A stretch of DNA of 64,000 nt from Typha latifolia (Eukaryota > Streptophyta > Magnoliopsida > Poales > Typhaceae), in NCBI GenBank assembly GCA_019914945.1, contig CM034112.1, positions 3,061,001-3,125,000 on the forward strand. Reading direction: 5' to 3'. Position numbers and translations under genes: made by a program. A model generated the notes under the pieces. The model searched no databases and had not been told where the DNA came from. It saw nothing but the letters and a program-made list of their open reading frames with translations. The stretch's first letter is position 1; each line of letters opens with the position of its first letter. Shown one piece after another: positions 59,673-64,000 of this stretch.

Positions 59673-61874
59673 CTTGAAATTTTTTCTCTCTCAATCAACA
59701 CTTACTTTCACAATCACTATTCAAGTGCTAATTCGCTAATTACTCTAAAATCTTAAGCCATCCTAGAAATACAATTTCAATCCTACAAATTAATTTTATG
59801 ACTCCCTCAAAACATTTGAAGAAATAGGACTGGCGAGAGATGAAAATTTCTTGTTATAGTCACAGTGGCCTTTCTTGGATGCAAGAAAGTGAAATGATAG
59901 TGGCCTTAAGGTGTTTGAAATTTTTTCTTGGCTATGACAAGTGACAAAGATACAAACTCAAATAAAGTCACTTTAAGGTAGGTTTGATCTTTTGGGTGTT
60001 TAATGGGCTCCATAGTATATATGGCTCTCTTCATGATCATGAAAATCACTAGTTTAAATGGTTCTCAGGAATGTTTCAACCAACAACTTGCTATGTCACA
60101 AAGAACCAAATGACAAGCATATTCTACCTAAATCTAAGTGATCATAGTTGCAACAACCCAAAGTATATATTAGACCACATCAAAATAGCCATATGAGGAG
60201 TTACTTTAGGGTTACACTTTGAATATATAAAGTAAATCTGAAGGATGGTATCCGAATACCATGAGAGGATATCTAACAAAATCTAAGTACAATCTTATAT
60301 AGCTACAATTTGATCGTTCTCATTGCAATGGAGGTCCACTACTAGATTTTACTTGGTTAGGATGGAATCTGAACTAATTGATTAGTGCTCAACTAGTTGA
60401 CCTCTGACTTGGATGAGTAAAGACCTTTTCTAAATTTTGTTAAATACTGTTTTGTTGATGCATATCTTATTCATAGAAAAAGAAAGAAAAGAACAATGCT
60501 TCTACTTCATATATATATGAGTAGCGGACTAAGTCTTCGATGCCAGTAGAATTAATCTAATAGATATAAAACAACTAGACTATAATTTCAATATATACTT
60601 CCAGCTAGCTAATTTGTCTTAAGATTTGGTGTTACTTTCAATGGTGGAAACCATGAACTCAAGTTGAGTTATAAATATATACAGAGTTGGACTTCAGTGC
60701 AAAGTACTGAAATATACTTGATTTTAAAAATATTTTTTGCAAAAAAGCTAAGCCAATACAAGATGGTATTTTATATGAGATATTACATATATATGATCCT
60801 TAACAACTCTGTTGAATAAGAAAGATCTAAAAATGATCTAAACTTAAAAGCATTGCGTAGTATTTGTCGGTATTAATTGCACCACCACATAAGTCTAAGT
60901 AGCATGACTGCATTTATTCTCTCTTTTGATGCTCTGACCTTTAAAGATGATCATGTCATGGTCACATTGGACGTATCAATTAATAGGGACCCAGGACCTA
61001 ATCTTAAAAGATTTCTTCATGGATATGGAATAATTCTCTCTTGTTATTCTCTTAGAAAGACCTTTTCTTGCTGTCGATTAGAAAGACCTAGTCTTGCTAA
61101 GACTATAACTTTCTTCCCAAGTATGAGATAAAATCAGAAAAGGTAAAGATATAAGATTTATAGAATAACATATTAAGGTGTTCACTCTCTCTCATTCATT
61201 TGCATCAAGTGATAAATTCTTTTTTTTTCCCAAAAGTAATTGTAGTTGCAAGCAGCATAGAATATAATAGCAACAAACCTCTAATTAATTATCAATAAAA
61301 CCAATGCCTATCAACCAACTGTAACTTCCCAACGAGTTAGTTTTAAGTAATAGGCCAATTATGTGAGCATTTTCCATAGAACAAAACGTATACTACGTGC
61401 TTGATTCACAAGTTTTGACGAACATATATATATAATATGTATGTCATATGCATGTTTGTGGTTGATAGTCTCGAGCTTTCCCACTATAACTATATCTATA
61501 CGCAATTCATATGGAACTCAATATTATTATAGTGTCGTCACAACTACGACATGCATACAAGTATACACCAAGGCACGAAGCCAACAACTCGAGTATTAAT
61601 ACTTCTTAGTAGTTAACTGATGAGCTCCTTAATACGTTTATATATATATATATATATAATCATTTAATGATGCCATCTCTGATGCAAGGAGGGCAGAATC
61701 GACATTCTCCTGCGACCCGAGAGGAGTTTACGTGGGGACGATCTAGTCTGGTGCCCCATGTTCGGTGCAGTCCGATCGCCATTTACTTCACGACACGTAA
61801 GAGACAGGGAGACAGATTTACTCGACACGGCCTCGTGATTCGTGCCCCATGGCGGTACAGTGCGGCGTGGGCTT

Positions 61875-61880
61875 CACGTG
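61875..61880. promoter_or_regulatory. G-box CACGTG, CYP78A promoter
   Basis: CACGTG within TTCACGTGAG lies about 375 bases before the CYP78A ATG. Other ACGT-core words (TTACGTGGGG at 61729, GACACGTAAG at 61793) are close by. A bZIP or bHLH role is inferred. Confidence 0.45.
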
Positions 61881-61925
61881 AGCCTCCTACCAGTGGCATC
61901 CGACAGTATACCGCCACACGACCAC

Positions 61926-61931
61926 CACGTG
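61926..61931. promoter_or_regulatory. Second G-box CACGTG, CYP78A promoter
   Basis: CACGTG within ACCACGTGGCGG lies 51 bases after the first G-box and about 320 bases before the ATG. Paired G-boxes at this spacing are a plausible regulatory module. Confidence 0.45.
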
Positions 61932-62135
61932 GCGGACTCTCTACTCCCCTCCGGACGTTGTTTTCCGTTCCGTTACTTTGTCCTCTCGTTGTTCTGGCGG
62001 CGCTCCGCCCTCCGCGGTAAAAGAAATTCTTCCGCTTTTACTTCCATTATTGTACACTTTTTTTTTTTACTAATAAAAAGTTGTGTATCAATGGTTTTTA
62101 GGCAAATATTTACGTCGAGTTAATTTGTTAGACCC

Positions 62136-62142
62136 TATAAAA
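62136..62142 (+). promoter_or_regulatory. TATA box of the CYP78A gene
   Basis: TATAAAA within CCCTATAAAAGGAG, the classic plant form, lies 109 bases upstream of the ATG. It predicts a transcription start near 62165-62175 and an 80-base leader. Confidence 0.7.
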
Positions 62143-62250
62143 GGAGCAACAGACCCCCCTCGTCCTTTTCATAGATACTCGAGTGTTCCGCTTGGGTACT
62201 AAAAGGGAGAGAGTAAACCTGAGTCTCAGAAAAGAAACACACGCACACAA

Positions 62251-63988
62251 ATGGAGTCCGTAGTGGGAAGCAGGTCGATCCTGTCTCCTTCTCCAACCGT
62301 TGACTCATACCCTTCCTGCCTCCTCTTCGTCTGTCTCGTCTTTCTTCTCGCCAGCTTCGCCAGCTCCGTCCTCCACTGGGTCGCTCCCGGCGGCCCAGCA
62401 TGGGGGAGGTACTGGCGGAGCACGGGATGGCCCCTGAGCTTCGGGGATCATTATATCCCTGGGCCCAGGGGTCTCCCGGTCTTAGGCTCTATGAGCCTCA
62501 TGGCCGGCTTAGCGCATCGAAAGCTGGCCGCCGTCGCTGACGCAACCGGAGCCAAACGGCTGATGGCGTTCACCCTCGGCGACACTCGGGCTGTCGTGAC
62601 CGCCGACCCAGATGTCGCTAGGGATATCCTAACCAGCTCGGCCTTCGCCGACCGGCCCGTAAAAGAATCGGCCTACGGGCTCATGTTCCACCGCGCCATC
62701 GGCTTCGCCCCGTACGGCGTCTACTGGCGGTCGCTCCGCCGCATCGCCGCCGTCCATCTCTTCTCCCCGAAGCAAATCACGGCCTCGGCGGTGCACCGTT
62801 CGGAGATCGCGGCCCAAATGGTTAAAGCCCTGAAGAGTAGTGATGTCCTCCTCACCGGGGCCCACCAAGTCGAGGTCAGGAAGGTAATTAAACTAGCGTC
62901 GCTGAACAACATCATGTGGTCCGTTTTCGGGAAGAAGTACGAGATCGAGGACGAGAGCGCGGAGATGGAGGAGTTGAGATCGATGGTGGAAGAAGGATAC
63001 CATCTCCTGGGCCGGGTTAATTGGTCGGACCATCTGCCGTTCCTGGCCCGGTTCGACTTGCAGCGCATCCGGTCCAGGTGCGACCGGCTCGTCCCCAGAG
63101 TGAACCGCTTCGTGAACCGGATCATTGACGAGCACCGAGCCGGAAACGATAAGGAGGAGGAGACCGCTCGTGATTTTGTCGACGTTCTGCTGTCCCTGAA
63201 GGGAAGCGATATGCTATCCGATCCCGACATGGTTGCGGTTCTCTGGGTAAGTTACTTATTAAAATAAATATAAGGTCTCTTTTTTTTTTTTTTTGGCACA
63301 TCACGCCCTCAACAGGAAAGAATGGTCTTAATTGCAAAAAATACGTCCCCCCCTCCCCTCGCAGGAGATGATATTTCGCGGTACGGACACCGTGGCGGTG
63401 CTGATAGAGTGGGTGCTCGCGCGGCTGGTGCTCCACCAGGACGTGCAGGCGCTGGTCCACGAGGAGCTCGACCGGGTCGTGACACCGCACCGGGCGGTGA
63501 CCGAACGCGACACCGCTTACCTCGCTTACCTCCAAGCGGTCGTCAAGGAAGTCCTCCGACTCCACCCCCCGGGCCCACTCCTCTCCTGGGCCCGCCTCGC
63601 CACGTCGGACGTCCGCGTGGCTGGCCACCTCGTGCCAGCTGGCACCACCGCCATGGTCAACATGTGGGCCATCACGCACGACCCGCGCGTGTGGGACGAG
63701 CCGGATGAGTTCAGGCCGGGCCGGTTCGTCGGAGTCGGGCCGGTCGAGTTACCGGTAACGGGTTCGGACCTGAGGCTGGCTCCGTTTGGCTCGGGCAGGC
63801 GGAGCTGCCCGGGGAAGGCCCTGGCGATGGCCACGGTCAGCTACTGGCTGGCGTACTTGCTGCACGAGTTCCAGTGGCTGCCGCCGGCCGATGGGACACG
63901 CGTCCATCTGGGAGAAGTCCTGAGGCTGTCCTGTGAGATGGCCGCCCCGCTGAAGGTTACGCTGAGGCCGCGGCGCAGGTTAAGTTAG
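62251..63988 (+). CDS. CYP78A: Cytochrome P450 of the CYP78A subfamily (KLUH-like)
   Basis: Two exons (62251-63246 and 63365-63988; donor TGG|GTAAGT, acceptor TCGCAG) encode 539 aa. An N-terminal membrane anchor ([20 protein letters not shown]) is followed by the hinge [14 protein letters not shown]. The I-helix motif [16 protein letters not shown] (about 333-348) begins exactly at exon 2, and the RGTDT form is characteristic of CYP78A. The ExxR motif is EVLR (394-397), in [20 protein letters not shown]. The PERF-like motif is FRPGRF. The haem loop [14 protein letters not shown] carries ligand C480. CYP78A enzymes sit on the ER membrane and act non-cell-autonomously to promote organ, seed and leaf growth; their substrate is unsettled, with fatty-acid omega-hydroxylation reported in vitro. 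The single intron at this site is typical of the subfamily. Coding GC is very high. The member number cannot be given. Confidence 0.96.
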
Positions 63989-64000
63989 AATGGCGTGTAT

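Larger units (their letters stand above)
54864..62250. other. Large intergenic region, AT-rich, with repeats
   Basis: No gene is recognised. It holds the HD-Zip 3' flank, an (AT)n tract (55538-55561), a repeat-like patch at about 56840-57440, a short inverted-repeat element (57854-58140), a GAGC-rich repeat (59425-59672) and an (AT)n tract near 61640-61660. From about 61670 the DNA turns GC-rich, with two G-boxes, and forms the CYP78A promoter. Confidence 0.6.

Noticed and set aside
61667..62020. 117-aa plus-strand frame before CYP78A
   Set aside because: Lies in the GC-rich promoter with G-boxes. The composition is arginine/proline-rich and no family is recognised.
62721..63230. 169-aa minus-strand frame opposite CYP78A exon 1
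   Set aside because: A shadow of the P450 exon with no recognisable domain.
63122..63679. 185-aa minus-strand frame opposite CYP78A
   Set aside because: GC-rich P450 codons keep antisense frames open. It spans the intron and overlaps the haem-proximal exon, and has no domain.

Overview
The window is nuclear DNA of a flowering plant, most likely a monocot. It has spliced genes with GT-AG introns separated by very AT-rich intergenic DNA full of microsatellites, MITE-like elements and retrotransposon relics. The HD-Zip and CYP78A coding exons are strikingly GC-rich, as is common in monocots. I do not claim a species.

Layout, left to right. (1) A possible partial gene at the left edge, minus strand: a first exon with an ELSLGLP (EAR-type) start. 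(2) 3116-8359, minus: a double B-box zinc-finger gene of the BBX18/BBX19 type, five exons, 210 aa, with a 4.35 kb first intron and two G-boxes upstream. (3) 8.4-16.4 kb: intergenic, with a GAGC-rich repeat, an ~860 bp inverted-repeat element and a solo LTR with a 5-bp target-site duplication. (4) 17316-23053, plus: a NACK1/NACK2-type kinesin-7, 13 coding exons, 1072 aa, carrying an unusual 8 x 14-residue tandem repeat. (5) 23815-29114, minus: the chloroplast-division gene ARC6, seven exons, 792 aa, tail-to-tail with the kinesin. (6) 29.1-36.5 kb: intergenic, with two related MITE-like elements and a possible unrecognised spliced transcript. (7) 36551-36949, minus: an intronless SAUR gene. (8) 42085-43836, minus: an intronless EBF-like F-box/LRR gene. 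(9) 48.0-49.85 kb, plus: a broken glyoxal-oxidase-like (GLOX) gene with frameshifts, stops and a repeat insertion. (10) 54188-54863, plus: an HD-Zip class I transcription factor of the ATHB7/12-HOX22/24 type. (11) 62251-63988, plus: a complete CYP78A cytochrome P450 with a TATA box and upstream G-boxes.

Nothing indicates a gene cluster or operon. Several genes do share themes. NACK kinesin (phragmoplast and cell-plate growth) and ARC6 (plastid division) are convergent neighbours, both involved in division. SAUR, the EBF-like F-box, BBX, HD-Zip I and CYP78A all belong to families acting in hormone, light, stress or organ-size control. I regard this co-location as ordinary plant gene order unless comparative data show otherwise. 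No CRISPR array, tRNA, rRNA or viral gene was recognised. All splice sites were read by eye from GT/AG signals, phase and protein-family continuity.
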